Positions 29,419 to 39,617 of a stretch of 64,000 bases of DNA are shown here, one piece after another (within the stretch, counting starts at the first letter, position 1; every line of letters starts with the position of its first letter). This stretch comes from Coenobita brevimanus (lineage: Eukaryota; Arthropoda; Malacostraca; Decapoda; Coenobitidae). The notes below the pieces were generated by a model that was given only the letters and a program-made list of their open reading frames with translations, was not told the origin of the DNA and searched no databases. A program made the position numbers and the translations under genes. The stretch is taken from NCBI GenBank assembly GCA_032717465.1, contig CM064657.1:26133966-26197965 (forward strand), read 5' to 3'.

Positions 29419-30131
29419 GGCTCTACCCTCACGCCCTTGTCACGGAGTGAACATTACCCAGAAGATACAGGTAAATAGTGACTCCCCTTGTGTCGAGAAC
29501 AAATCGGGGAAAAGAACAGTGAACAGTGACTCAGTGAAGAACAGTGCAGTTACCAATAGTCCAAAAGAACTCAGTGTCGGCAGGACAGAGAATGAACCTT
29601 AGAGTAAATATCCAAGTCCCCCCAATAAAAGAACTTTCTGTGAACGCATAAGGCTAGGGTGCGCAGCCCGGTCAAAAGTCTGAGTGTGAGTGTCGCCGTG
29701 ACCAGGTGACTGTGCCAAGTGTCTCTATCTGCACCCTCTCTTATTTATAGTAATATTTCCCCTACAGGCTCCCAATCTTGTTTATCCCCTTTTTGATCAG
29801 TTCAGTGTATATCCTGCCTAAAAGTGACACACAGACAATACCCTATATAATTCAAGATATCCCTGTATGAGCATTGTAGTGTGTACTGAGTGTAACTATA
29901 TTTTGTGGTGCTGAATGTTAACTCTGTGTTCCTGTTCCCCTGTATCTCAAATATCACTCTGTGTTGTATTGTAATGGTTAGAATTAAGGTAATAGATGTG
30001 TTAAGGTGTACTGCCTGGTTTTTATGTCCTGTTCCTTTGTTGGTGCTTTACTTCCGGTCTAGAAAGAGGACCCCGCTTCAGTCACTAGTGTTTTTAGGAC
30101 GAGAAGTCGCCTTAAAAACACCAGCATAACA

Positions 30132-31228
30132 GGGACTCATGAGGCAGAGAAGATTCGTGGGGCACAATATTATTAAATATAACAATGAGCAATGTGATGA
30201 CGCAATTGGTCAAAGAAGAGACACGGTTCTGAGATAAGGACACACCAGCAAGATTAGACTTACTGTTTACCAAAGAACCTGATGTAATAGAATCTTTGAA
30301 ACATCATTGTCCTATAGGAAAAAGTGATCATCTGGTCACTTGAGTTCCAGATGATAATAGGGAACGGGGTGCCAAGGGACGAGTTTTATAGACAGGGAAG
30401 ATACAACTTTGGGAAAGCAAATTTTGCGGGAGAGAAAATTTTTAAACAATGCGGATTGGAGAAAATTCAGAGAAACAAGAGAGATACAGAGGAAATGGGA
30501 TATCTTTCTAGGCCTCTATAATTTAGAGTGGAAAAATTTGTGCCAAGAGTAAGGGGGAAAAAAACAGGAAAAAGGAGTGGTTTAATGGAAGGTGTATGAC
30601 AGCAGAAAAAGAGAGACACGGCATGGAACAACTGGAGAAAGAGAGGTAACAACAGAACAAAGGAAGAATATAAAAGAACTAGAAATGAATACACAAGAAA
30701 ACATAGAAAGGAAGAAAGGAATTTTGAAAAAGGTATAATAGACAAATGTAAGGATGAACCCAAACTGTTTTATAGATTTGTCAATGGCAAACTAGAACTA
30801 AAGGAAGGCATCACCAAACTGAAAGTAGAAGGAGAGGTCTATAAAGATGCAGCAATGCAAGCTGAAATAATGAACAAATGTTTCCAATCCGTTTTCACTA
30901 ATGAAAAGGAGTTTGTGGAAGGGGAGGGAATGACTAGAAATGTAGTGATAAAATATATAGAAGTGGAAGTACAGGAAATGTACAAATTTCTGGAAACTCA
31001 AGATGTAAGGAAAGCTCCAGGACCAGATGGAACCTCTAATTGGGTACATAGAACATCTGGCGGATAAGATTCTCAGTTTAATTCTGTGTTCTCTGGAAGA
31101 GGGGAAAGTGCATCAAGAATGAAAGAGGGCAAAAGTGATAAAAATTTATAAGGGAGGAAACAGGGAAGAACCCCTGAATTACAGACCAGTGTCCCTAACC
31201 AGCATGGTTGCAAAATTATGCGAGAAGT
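30132..31228 (+). pseudogene. LINE-A main copy, segment 4: endonuclease end to RT start
   Basis: This resumes after GGGAC with HEAEKIRG. It encodes LDLLFTKEPDVIESLKHHCP then GKSDHLV near 30318 (the SDH catalytic motif of the endonuclease). A charged linker follows. Then comes FLETQDVRKAPGPDGTSNW near 30985-31045 (RT entry motif) and NYRPVSLTSMVAKLCEK. Several stops and frameshifts break it. It is cut by the LINE-B fragment in the middle of RT. Confidence 0.8.
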
Positions 31229-32759
31229 TTTGGAAGCAATGAAGAAAGTTAAATTGGGGAAAGCCCCAGAAATTGATGGAGTGTGTGGTGAAATGCTGAA
31301 GCATGGGGGAGAGATAGTAGTAGAATGGATGTGGAAGATATGCAGATTGGCCTGGGAGGAAGGTAGAGTCCCGAAGGATTAGAAGTCAGGTATAATTATT
31401 CCCTTGTACAAAGGTAAAAAAGGGAACAAGAAGTATGTGGTAATCATAGGGGCATTTGTCTTCTTAGTATAATAGAAATAGTGAATGGTAGGATACTTAT
31501 TGACAGAGTTAGAGAAAGAACAGAGGAATTAGTTGGAGAAAAACAGGGAGGCTTTAGTAAGGGAAGAGGTTGTGTAGATCAGATATTCATTCTTAGATCT
31601 TTCGTGGAAAAGTTTCTAGAGAAGGGAAAGAAATTGTATGGAGCTTTCATGGATTTGGAGAAAGCATATGACAGGATGGACAGACAAGGATTGTGGAAAG
31701 TATTAAGAGTATATGGAGTAGATGGGAAGTTGTTGAATGCTGTGAAGAGTATGTATGATGGTGCTTAAGGCTGCAGTGTGTGTGGATGGTGAACTGAGTG
31801 AATTTTTCTCTTTGAAGGTTGGGTTGAAACGGATGTGTTATGTCTCCATGGTTGTTCAGTCTGTACATGGATGGGGTAATAAAAGAGGTACAAGGTAGGG
31901 TAGTGGATGTTGGAGTGGCCCTGGTGAGAGAGGATAGTGTTTGGAAACTCCCTGTACTGTTGTTTGCAGATGATACTGTGTTGTTGAGTGAAGACGAAAG
32001 GGAGCTGCAAGGCTTGGTGGATGAGTTTGGGAGAGTGTGTAAGAAACGGAATCTAAAGGTGAATGTAGGGAAGAGTAAAGTGATGGTCTTGGAGAGAGGT
32101 GAAGTCTGAATGTACAGTGAGGTTGGTGAGGAATTGGAAAATGTGAGTACGTTTAAGTACTTGGGTAGTGTGATGAGTAAGGATGGTTTGGAAGGTGAAG
32201 TGCTTGAAAGGGTACAGCAGGGAAGAAAGGTTGCTGGTTCCTTGAAAGCAGTGATAAGAAACAGGGAAGTGAGCATGGGAGTGAAAAAGTTACTACATGA
32301 CAGTATTGTGATACCAACTCTAACGTATGGAAGTGAAGCTTGGACGTTGTTGGAAGGACATAAGTCAAGAGTGAGAGCAGTGGAAATGAGTTATTTAAGA
32401 GGAGCCTGTGGAGTCACACGGAGAGACAGGCTGACGAATGAGGATATAAAGGAGCGTTGTGGTGTGGATGTGGATGTGATAGGAAGCGTTATGAGGAACA
32501 CACTGAGGTGGTTTGGCCATGTGAAGAGGATGGAGGGTGAAAGACTGACGAAGAGAGTGTATGTGAATGAGGTGGAGGAGGGGAGAGGGAGGGGGAGGAC
32601 GAGGAGATGGAGGGATGGGATGGAGAGGTATATGAGAGATGGGGGGTGTGAGTTGGGAGCAGGGCAGTGAAATGGCGGGGGACAGGGTGACGTGGAGGCG
32701 ATTTGTTTGTGGCCACCCCAAACGGGATTGAGGCGTCTGGCAAATAGATAGATAGATAG
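31229..32759 (+). mobile_element. LINE-B copy 2, 5'-truncated
   Basis: It starts inside the RT entry region (GAAGCAATGAAGAAAGTTAA) and ends with GGCGTCTGGCAAATAGATAG repeats. On both sides the LINE-A RT resumes in register (LCEK before, ILKD after), so it is an insertion. A TSD could not be delimited because of the GATA tail and microhomology at AGAAG. Confidence 0.85.
31240..32670 (+). pseudogene. LINE-B copy 2 reverse transcriptase and C-terminal domain
   Basis: The frames at 31481-31768, 31840-32109 and 32110-32670 together carry RILIDRVRERTEELVGEKQG, DLEKAYDRMDRQG, MSPWLFSLYMDG, LLFADDTVLLSEDE, FKYLGSVMSKDG, WTLLEGHKSRV and LRWFGHVKRMEGERL. Lesions include the TAG at 31380-31382 shared with other copies, a stop near 31768, an indel near 31830 and a stop at 32107-32109. 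Confidence 0.85.
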
Positions 32760-33874
32760 AATCCTGAAAGATACATGTATGAAATATCTGGAAGAGATGA
32801 ATACTTTGGCTGAAAATCAGTTTGGATTTAGAAGTTGAAGGTCATGTGTTTCCAACTTGTTGAGCTTTTACTCAAGCGTGATTGACGTGCTACAGGAGAG
32901 AGACGGTTGGGTGCATTGCGAGTATTTAGATTTGGAGAAGGCCTTCGACAAGGTATCCCATAAGAGACTAATGTGGAAACTAGAGCATATAGGAGGACTG
33001 AATGGGAACCTCCTGGAGTGGATGAGAGACTTCTTAAGAGACAGACAAATGAGGACAGTAATAAAGGATAGGATATCTGGATGGAGGGAAGTAACAAGTG
33101 GAGTCCCACAGGGCTCGGTGTTGGCGCCAGTAATGTTCCTGATTTACATAAATGATATGGTAGATGGAGTGAACAGTTATGCAAGTCTGTTTGCTGATGA
33201 AGCAAAGATCTTGAGGAAGGTAGAGGTTGAGGAGGATTGTAAAATGCTGCAGGAGGATCTGGATAGGATGCATGATTGGGGCCGGATGTGGGAAATGAAA
33301 TTCAACGCAAAGAAATGTAAAATATTAGAAATGGGTAAAAGTACCAAGAGGCCATCACTGAATTATTTATTGGGTAATGAACCAATCACATAAGCGAAAG
33401 AAGAGAAAGATTTGGGAGTGCTGGTCCAGGATAGTCTGTCACCTGAAAAACATATTAACAAGACAGTTAGAGAGACTTATAAACTCTTGACTAACATAAG
33501 AGTAGCATATCATTATACGGATGAGGAGATAATGAAAAAACTGATAGTGGCCATGATCTGCCCCAGGTTAGAATATGCAACAGTAGTGTGGCCTCCACAC
33601 AAAAAGAAAGATATAAACAAGATTGAGAGAATACGGCAACCAAGATGGTCCCCAGTTTGGCAGATCTGTCATACAGAGAGAGACTGGAAAAGCTGGATTT
33701 GCCTTCCTTAGAGTAAAGAAGAGGGGTGACATGATTGCAGTGTTCAGGACCATGATGGAAGTGGATAAAACTGAGAGAGAAGATCTGTTTGTATGGGATA
33801 AGAGAGTAACAAGAGGGCATGAAATGAAATTGAAGAAGCCAAGCTGCTTGAATGATATCAAGAAATATAGTTTT
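32760..33874 (+). pseudogene. LINE-A main copy, segment 5: reverse transcriptase
   Basis: RT resumes with KYLEEMNTLAENQFGF. The frame at 32857-33393 has DVLQERDGWVHCEYLDLEKA, VTSGVPQGSVLAPVMFLIYI and SLFADEAKILRKV. The catalytic FADD has become FADE. After a stop near 33391, EEKDLGVLVQDSLSPEKHI and PRLEYATVVWPP follow with frameshifts near 33640 and 33715. The segment ends at KKYSF, where GTTTT (33870-33874) marks the next insertion. Confidence 0.9.
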
Positions 33875-35968
33875 TGTAATGCTAGGTGTTTTAGGTTCGG
33901 CTTCCCGTCCCGTGAACGTCTAGCGTATAGCGTGGCTCTCTTTCTAGACCGGGGCTTAGACAAATAAGAGAGAGGTAGGACAAAAAAACTCCGGGCAACA
34001 ACCTTACACGTGTATTACTTTGCTGGACAGGGGAATGAGTAGATGTTACAGACAAGTACACTGGGCAATTACAAACTCTTATGCCTAAATATGGTTATCA
34101 ATGTCATGCAGGATACTGTTTGGGTCACAGTGAATAGCACTTGAGGCAGAGTGTCCTTAATTAGGGGAAGTCCAGGGCTGTGGGTGGCGAAGGGTCCTGC
34201 GCTCTCAGGGCCGGGGACAGGAGTGCGACACTCAGGGCTGGGACCGAACAATTGCCTGAATCTGTCGTTCAGGCTCCTGACGGAGGACGAAGATCTCCAA
34301 CGTCAAGGTGTGGGGAGTTCCCGCCCGGGAGTCCTGGGGGCGGTCGTGGGTTCCTGAGGGCTGCGGTCCCCAGGGCTTGGTGGCACCAACAGGAAGGAGC
34401 TGCGGCACCAGTCTATGTCAGGGTCCGTCAGGTGGGTCTCCTCCAGAGCCAGTTGTAGGGAGCAGAGACTGGGGGAGACTAAGGGGCCTCTCCAATACTC
34501 CTCTAGGGCCGAGACTCCCTCTGTGTTGTGGGTCGGGGAACAAGCGTCAGCTTCAGACGGAGGAGTGGCTACAGGCTGTCTCCTGCCATAGGGCCCGGCT
34601 ACTGGCCGTGGCTTCCTGGGGGCATGGCTACAGGCCGTTGCCAAGGCTCAGCTACTGGCCATGGCCTGGGGGAGTGGACAGCTGCCAGCAGACCCAAGGG
34701 CACCTTCGGAGCTGCTACAGGCCATCTCCTTCAGGAGGGTTGAGCATCTACAGACCATCTCAGGGGGAACACCTTCGTAGCGGCTACAGGCCATCTCAGG
34801 GGGATCACCTTCAGAGCGGCTACAGGCTGTCTCCTGACGAAGGCGGGAGCAGCTACAGGCCATCTCCTTCTTACCCTCAGAGTGGCTACAGGCCGTCTCC
34901 TTCAGAAGGGGTGTGTGTCTACAGGTCGTCTCAGGGGGAACACTTTCGGAGCGGCTACAGGCCTCCTCCTGACGAAGGCAGGAGCAGCTACAGGCCATCT
35001 CCTAACCCTCAGAGTGGCTACAGGCCTTCTCCTGACGAAGGCAGGAGCGGCTACAGGCCATCTCCTTCTTACCCTCAGAGAGGCTACAGGCCATCTCCTT
35101 CTTACCCTCAGAGCGGCTACAGGGCGTCTCCTTCAGGAGGGGTGAGCGGCTACAGGCCATCTCAGGGAGGGCACCTTTGGAGCAGCTACAGGCCGTCTCC
35201 TTCAGGAGGGCTGAGCGGCTACAGGCCATCTCGGGGAAGGCACCTTCAGAGTGGCTACAGGACGTCTCAGGGAAGGCACCTTCAGAACGGCTACAGGCCG
35301 TCTCCTGATGAAGGCGGGAGCGGCTACAGGCCGTCTCCTTCAGGAGGGTTGAGCGGCTACAGGCTGTCTCAGGGGGAACACCGGAGTGGCTACAGGCTGT
35401 CTCAGGGGGAACACCGGAGTGGCTACAGGCTGTCTCCTGACGAAGGTGGGAGCGGTTATTACCTTCAGAGCGGCTACAGGCCGTCTCCTTCAGGAGGGGC
35501 GAGCGGCTATAGTCCATCTTAGGGGAGGCACCTTCGGAGCGGGTACAGGCCATCTCCTTGAAGGGGGTTGAGCGGCTACAGGCCGTCTCAGGAAGGACAC
35601 CTTCAGAGCGGCTACAGGCCATCTCCTTATTACCCTCAGAGCAGCTATAGGCCATCTCAAGGAAGACATATTCAGAGCGGCTACAGGCCGTCTCCTGACG
35701 AAGGCGGGAGTGGCTACAGGCCATCTCTGGGGTGCTGGCAGGAACTGGATAGGCAGCTCCACCCCTTAGCTGGTTGGGGAAGGCTCGCCCGGAAGGTACT
35801 CTAGTATTCCTGCTATGATGGCGGCAGGCAAGTTCCCGGTCATAGGGGCATGCAGCCTGGTTGGACTTATGCCGTTGTTGCTCCGAGTCCCTCTGCACTG
35901 TCGTTGCTTCTCTGTGGGCTCCTTGTGGGGGTGTCTGGGCACTTTGGGGGGCACTATACTGCATTTTA
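33875..35968 (-). repeat. 3' LTR of the pol-less Gyp-A-like element
   Basis: 2094 bp. On the minus strand it starts TAAAATGCAGTATAGTGCC and ends CTAGCATTACA. It contains the large VNTR at 34700-35740. It is collinear with 38750-39617 plus 47966-48775 apart from VNTR length. Confidence 0.9.
34700..35740 (-). repeat. VNTR of ~33-36 bp units in the LTR
   Basis: Units around CTACAGGCCGTCTCCT(GACGAAGGCGGGAGCGG or TCAGGAGGGNTGAGCGG) repeat about 30 times as two or three unit types interspersed. On the element's strand they encode peptides like CSRSEGVPPETA and CSRSTLLKEMA; on the plus strand GYRPSPSGGLS. A shorter version of the array is at 47966-48530 in the other LTR. Confidence 0.85.
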
Positions 35969-36759
35969 CCACCATCTGCTGGGAAAAAGTCACGTCCCTG
36001 TGACTGGAGGTGGTCGTAGGTGGTGTAGACTGGCTGTAGGTGTTGGAGAAGGGCATGCCAGGCTGTGGTGGCGGAGTTTTCGCCTTGTTCCTTATCGCAG
36101 GTGAGGAAAAGGGTGGATGAGGTGGTGAAGGAGTGGAGGAGTTGCAGGAGATGGTGTGGTCCTCGGACTCGCTGGTTATGTTCAAAGGTCGGTGCCCATA
36201 AAGCTCGCCATATCTTCATGGTGCTGGTTGTTGTCTGTGGTGTGGGGATGTGTTGAATGCTGGAGATGGATGGCGAGTGTGGGGTTTTATGCTTGGGTAA
36301 TGCGGCGTAGCTTCTCTGGGGAGTGTAAGTGGCGGGGATTTGTGCTTGGTGTATCATGAGTGTGAGATGATTTAAGGCAGGGGTAGGGGTGTGAATTTGC
36401 AGTGAGGCGGGTGGGGTGGAGAGTGGGTGTATCGGGGGGGTGAGCAGGAGAGGTGCCCGGAGCGTGTGATGGTTGTTTTGAGGGTGGGTGTGGGTGGTGA
36501 TGTCAGTGTGCAGGGTTGGTGTGTGTGTTAGGTGCGTGGGGCACGCAAGGGCAGCCGTTGGGTGGCAGGGGTGTGGGCGGCACGGCGTGGGGAGCAGGGT
36601 GTGGGGTGAGTGGGTAGCGGTGTTGTGAGGTTGTGGGCAGTGCAGGTGGAGGTGGGGGTGTGTGCGGGCGGTGGGCTGGGAGTTGTGGTGACGATGGTGG
36701 GCAACGGCTGGGGCGAGGGTGTGGTGGGCGGAGGGGGTGTGGGGGTGTGGGTGGGACAT
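35002..36759 (-). CDS. 585-codon frame crossing from the internal region into the LTR
   Basis: The frame starts in the Pro/His/Thr-rich internal region and passes through the polypurine tract as QGRDFFPADGGK. It enters the LTR at its base-5 ATG (MQYSAPQSAQTPPQGA) and continues through the VNTR (repeats of ETACSRSEG type). Full-length Gyp-A encodes GRDFF-x-x-DGGKM at the same junction, after one stop. The coincidence suggests that a reading frame spanning the 3' end of the internal region and the LTR is ancestral. No known domain is recognised, and the listed first codon may not be a real start. Confidence 0.4.
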   Translation of the reverse strand: MSHPHPHTPSAHHTLAPAVAHHRHHNSQPTARTHPHLHLHCPQPHNTATHSPHTLLPTPCRPHPCHPTAALACPTHLTHTPTLHTDITTHTHPQNNHHTLRAPLLLTPPIHPLSTPPASLQIHTPTPALNHLTLMIHQAQIPATYTPQRSYAALPKHKTPHSPSISSIQHIPTPQTTTSTMKIWRALWAPTFEHNQRVRGPHHLLQLLHSFTTSSTLFLTCDKEQGENSATTAWHALLQHLQPVYTTYDHLQSQGRDFFPADGGKMQYSAPQSAQTPPQGAHREATTVQRDSEQQRHKSNQAACPYDRELACRHHSRNTRVPSGRAFPNQLRGGAAYPVPASTPEMACSHSRLRQETACSRSEYVFLEMAYSCSEGNKEMACSRSEGVLPETACSRSTPFKEMACTRSEGASPKMDYSRSPLLKETACSRSEGNNRSHLRQETACSHSGVPPETACSHSGVPPETACSRSTLLKETACSRSRLHQETACSRSEGAFPETSCSHSEGAFPEMACSRSALLKETACSCSKGALPEMACSRSPLLKETPCSRSEGKKEMACSLSEGKKEMACSRSCLRQEKACSHSEG

Positions 36760-36840
36760 GAGGAACTGGGCGTGGGAGAGGAGGTGGCGGGTGGTGAGGA
36801 GGTGGGGGAGCGGCGGGGAGCTGGTGCCGTTGGTGAGTTA

Positions 36841-37896
36841 TCAGGTGAGGTGTAAGGCGGTGTGATGGGAGGTGAGGTGGAGGCGGCAGGAAAGGGGGAG
36901 GGAGAGAGAGGTGGCGGGGGGAGATGTAGCAATCATAGGAGTTGGGGGGGGGTTGGTGGCGGTGGGGAAGGTGGAGTTGGGATTAGGGAGAGGGTGGTGT
37001 ATCTTGCGGGCAGGGGTGGAACGGGGCCAGAGCAGGTGAGGGCAGGTTTTAGGGTGGGAGTGAGTGGTGAGGCGAGTGCGCAGCCTTTTGGTGCTGTGGC
37101 TGCATGTGGCATGGTGGCGGAAGTGGTGCACCAGGGTGGGGTAGTTTCGGACGGTGCTCCAATGGTGGGCGTGGGTGAGGCGGTGGGGCTTGAGGTGGGT
37201 GGTGTGTCGGGGTGTGAGGGTGCTCTGGCACTGGAGGTCAGTAGCGGTGGTCAGGTGGCAGGTGAGGTGGCTTGAGGTGTGGATGGTGAGGAGGGAGTGC
37301 GGTCTTGTGGTGCCATCCCAGTGTTTGGTGGTGGGGTTGTTTGGGCGGTAGCAGGGTTCTGTGCTCACGGTGTGGGGTGGGCGGTGGGTGCGAAGCCAGG
37401 GAATGGTGCGGTTGTGGGGGCGGTGGTGGGCAGTGTGTGGTGCTGGAACCGTGGTGGCTTGTTTGGAGTTGGTTGTATTGGCGGCAGTGGTTGGGTGGCA
37501 GGGGTTGAGGAGTGGGGTGTGGCGAGTGGTGTGTGTCGTCGGAGGCGGGGAAAGGTGGGGTAAGATGTGGGCGGTGAAGGAGCCGGTAGTGGTGGGGAGG
37601 TGTGGCCTCGCAGTGTTGTCTGGATGTTCGGTGATGGGGCAGTGTAGGTGGTAGCAGGGGTCTGAGCTCGTGATAGAGTGGTGGGTGGTGAGGTGCAGAG
37701 TGTGGTGGGTGGCGAGGCATCTGGTGAGATTACTGGGGACAAGCTGGGGGTCCGTGGGGATGGTGAGGTTGAGGGTGGATAAGGGGGGTGAACGAAAAAG
37801 ATGAGGTGGGTGAGGGTGGATCAAAGGAAGAGGAGGGTAAAAGAGAGGAGATAGAGGGAGGAGAGTAAAAGGAAACGTGCCATTTCCCCCTGTCAT
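36841..37896 (-). CDS. Pro/His/Thr-rich frame in the pol-less element
   Basis: 351 codons on the minus strand. It is low complexity and contains an internal duplication: CYHLHCPITEHPDNTARPH and CYRPNNPTTKHWDGTTRPH, about 90 residues apart. It lies where pol would be and may derive from the Pro-rich C-terminal extension of Gyp-A Pol. Overlapping frames on both strands are also open because of base composition, so coding status is doubtful. Confidence 0.3.
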   Translation of the reverse strand: MTGGNGTFPFTLLPLSPLFYPPLPLIHPHPPHLFRSPPLSTLNLTIPTDPQLVPSNLTRCLATHHTLHLTTHHSITSSDPCYHLHCPITEHPDNTARPHLPTTTGSFTAHILPHLSPPPTTHTTRHTPLLNPCHPTTAANTTNSKQATTVPAPHTAHHRPHNRTIPWLRTHRPPHTVSTEPCYRPNNPTTKHWDGTTRPHSLLTIHTSSHLTCHLTTATDLQCQSTLTPRHTTHLKPHRLTHAHHWSTVRNYPTLVHHFRHHATCSHSTKRLRTRLTTHSHPKTCPHLLWPRSTPARKIHHPLPNPNSTFPTATNPPPTPMIATSPPATSLSLPLSCRLHLTSHHTALHLT

Positions 37897-37926
37897 AGAC
37901 TGGGGGGGAAAGTGAGGTGGCCCCCA

Positions 37927-38685
37927 TTAGGATAGGGGGGTACGGGGGTGGTGGTGGGCGCCTTCCATGCTTTTTATTCCATTTTTTCTGTTTCCCCTAA
38001 GCTCAGGGCAATCGGCGTGTGGTGGGGCAGCTTGTAGGAACCCTCTGGTGGTTCTGCTGTGCCAGGCAGCTTTGAGCAGCTTGCGGATGTCATGAATGGG
38101 CCATCCGTGGCTGCAAGCAGAAAATTCCCACGGGTCAATCGTGATGATGCCCATGGGAAATTGACTGATTGAGCCGATGTGTTGAGGGGTGGAGTGGATG
38201 GCTAGAAGGCGCCTCGTTACTTGGATATCTTCCTCCAGGTCTCCCATAGGGTCATGTATGCTAAAATGTTCTTTGATGAAACTGGAGAGGATCCTGATAA
38301 GTGTGTGACACAAGAGTTGTTCCCGGGTTTTATCATCTGCCTCCAGGTAGGCAGCAGTGACCAGGCGTCTTGCCTGGATTAAAGTATTGTCTAAGTTGCC
38401 ATCGAAAGTTAAACTATCCAGTTGGGATAGCGCCACCATTTTCCCTAGTGATGGGGTGATGGCTTAGATCACGAGTTTCATGAAATTCTGCCAGGAGAGC
38501 CCTAGGACGATTTTGGGTGCTATATTAGCTACCGCTTTGCCCAGCAGTGGGAGTGTAACTGCAATTTTCTGCTTGTCATCCTTGAAACCGATATCAAGCA
38601 AAGGTTTAATAATTGCCAGGTATGTGTGATCATCATACTGTTCGGGGTCAGACTTAGGTAATTGCACATGCGGTTTGGTTGCCAT
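37927..38685 (-). pseudogene. gag: Gag of the pol-less Gyp-A-like element
   Basis: Two collinear frames. 38464-38685 begins with ATG (MATKPHVQLPKSDPEQYDDH, then IIKPLLDIGF), and 37927-38439 continues with MVALSQLDSLTFDGNLDN, IKEHFSIHDPMGDLEEDI and a C-terminal WEFSACSHGWPIHDIRKLLK. They match Gyp-A Gag across its length. An in-frame stop near 38464, probably CAA to TAA, separates them. Gag presumably once allowed packaging of this element's RNA. Confidence 0.85.
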
Positions 38686-38749
38686 TTTTCCAATGTTTCC
38701 TGACTACTTCTCTCGTATGCCCATGTCAAGAACAACTGCTGTCCACCAG

Positions 38750-39617
38750 TATAATGCAAGTGTTTTAGGTTCAGCTTCCCGTCTCATCAACGCCTAGCGT
38801 ATAGCAGGGCTCTCTTTCTAGACTGGGGCTTAGACAAATAAGAGAGAGGTAGGACACAAAAACTCCAGGCAACAACCTTACACGTGTATTACTTAGCTGG
38901 ACAGGGGAACGAGTAGATGTTACGGACACACGTACACTGGGCAATTACAAACTCTTATGTCTAAATATGGTTATCAGTATCACGCAGGATACTGTTTGGG
39001 TCACAGTGAATAGCACCTGAGGCAGAGTGTCTTTAATTAGGGGAAGTCCAGGGCTGTGGGTGGCGAAGGATCCTGCGCTCTCAGGGCTGGGGACAGGAGT
39101 GCGGCCCTCAGGGCTGGGGCCAAACAATTGCCAGAATCTGTCGTTCAGGCTCCTGATGGAGGATGAAGATCTCCAACGTCGAGCTGTGGGGAGTTCCCGC
39201 CCGGGAGTCCTGGGGACGGTCTGGGGTTCCCAAGGACTGCGGTCCCCAGGGCTTGGCGGAGCCGACAGGAAGGGGCTGCGGCACCGGTCTGCGTCGGGGT
39301 TCGTCAGGTGGGTCTCCTCCAGAGCCGGTTGTAGGGAGCAGAGGCTGGGGGAGACTACGAGGCCTCTCCAATACTCCTCTAGGCCCGAGACTCCCTCTGT
39401 GTCGTGGGTCGGGGAACAGGTGTCATCTTCAGATGGAGGAGAGGCTACAGGCCATCTCCTGCCATAAGGCCCGGCTACTGGCCATGGCTTCCTGGGGGAG
39501 CAGCTACAGGGCATCACCAAAGCCTGGCTACTGGCTGTGGCCTGGGGTAGTGGGCAGCATCCAGCAGACCCATGGGCACCTTCGGAGTCGCTACAGGCCG
39601 TCTCCTGACGAAGGCGA
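38750..39617 (-). repeat. 5' LTR of the pol-less element, inner part
   Basis: On the minus strand this is the end half of the LTR, finishing GCATTATA, then the primer-site-like CTGGTGGACAGCAG. It includes the LFGPSPEG-encoding motif near 39108-39140. It is broken at 39618 by Gyp-C; the remainder is at 47966-48775. Confidence 0.88.
38945..39520 (-). pseudogene. LTR-encoded reading frame, C-terminal part (pol-less subfamily)
   Basis: 191 codons on the minus strand. It includes LEEYWRGLVVSPS, RCRSPFLSAPPSPGDRSP and DRFWQLFGPSPEGRTPVPSP. These correspond in order to the EWWQG, RRSPxLxxPL and LFGPSPEG motifs of the other Gyp-A LTR frames, despite low DNA similarity. The equivalent in the other LTR (34069-34330) has FGPSPECRTPVPGPES. 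Confidence 0.4.

Larger units (their letters stand above)
27920..30131 (+). mobile_element. Solo LTR of Gyp-A (2212 bp)
   Basis: It begins TAAAATGTCCG and ends CATAACA, with perfect flanking GGGAC at 27915-27919 and 30132-30136. No internal sequence is present. It interrupts the LINE-A endonuclease frame, which resumes after it. It has the terminal hairpin (~30087-30122) and the same landmark blocks as the other Gyp-A LTRs. Confidence 0.95.

Noticed and set aside
34308..35522. 404-codon plus-strand frame with GYRPSPSGG repeats, resembling a repetitive structural protein or polymerase CTD-like repeat
   Set aside because: It is the antisense of the LTR VNTR in a minus-strand element. The openness comes from repeat units without stops; its start and end do not match any conserved feature, and the element's own strand carries the conserved motifs.
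34700..35740. CRISPR-like array
   Set aside because: Repeats are adjacent or interleaved without unique spacers, lie inside an LTR of a eukaryotic retroelement, and have no cas genes nearby.
36610..37563. Several Gly/Val-rich plus-strand frames
   Set aside because: They are shadows of the Pro/His/Thr-rich minus-strand region; skewed base composition opens several frames on both strands.
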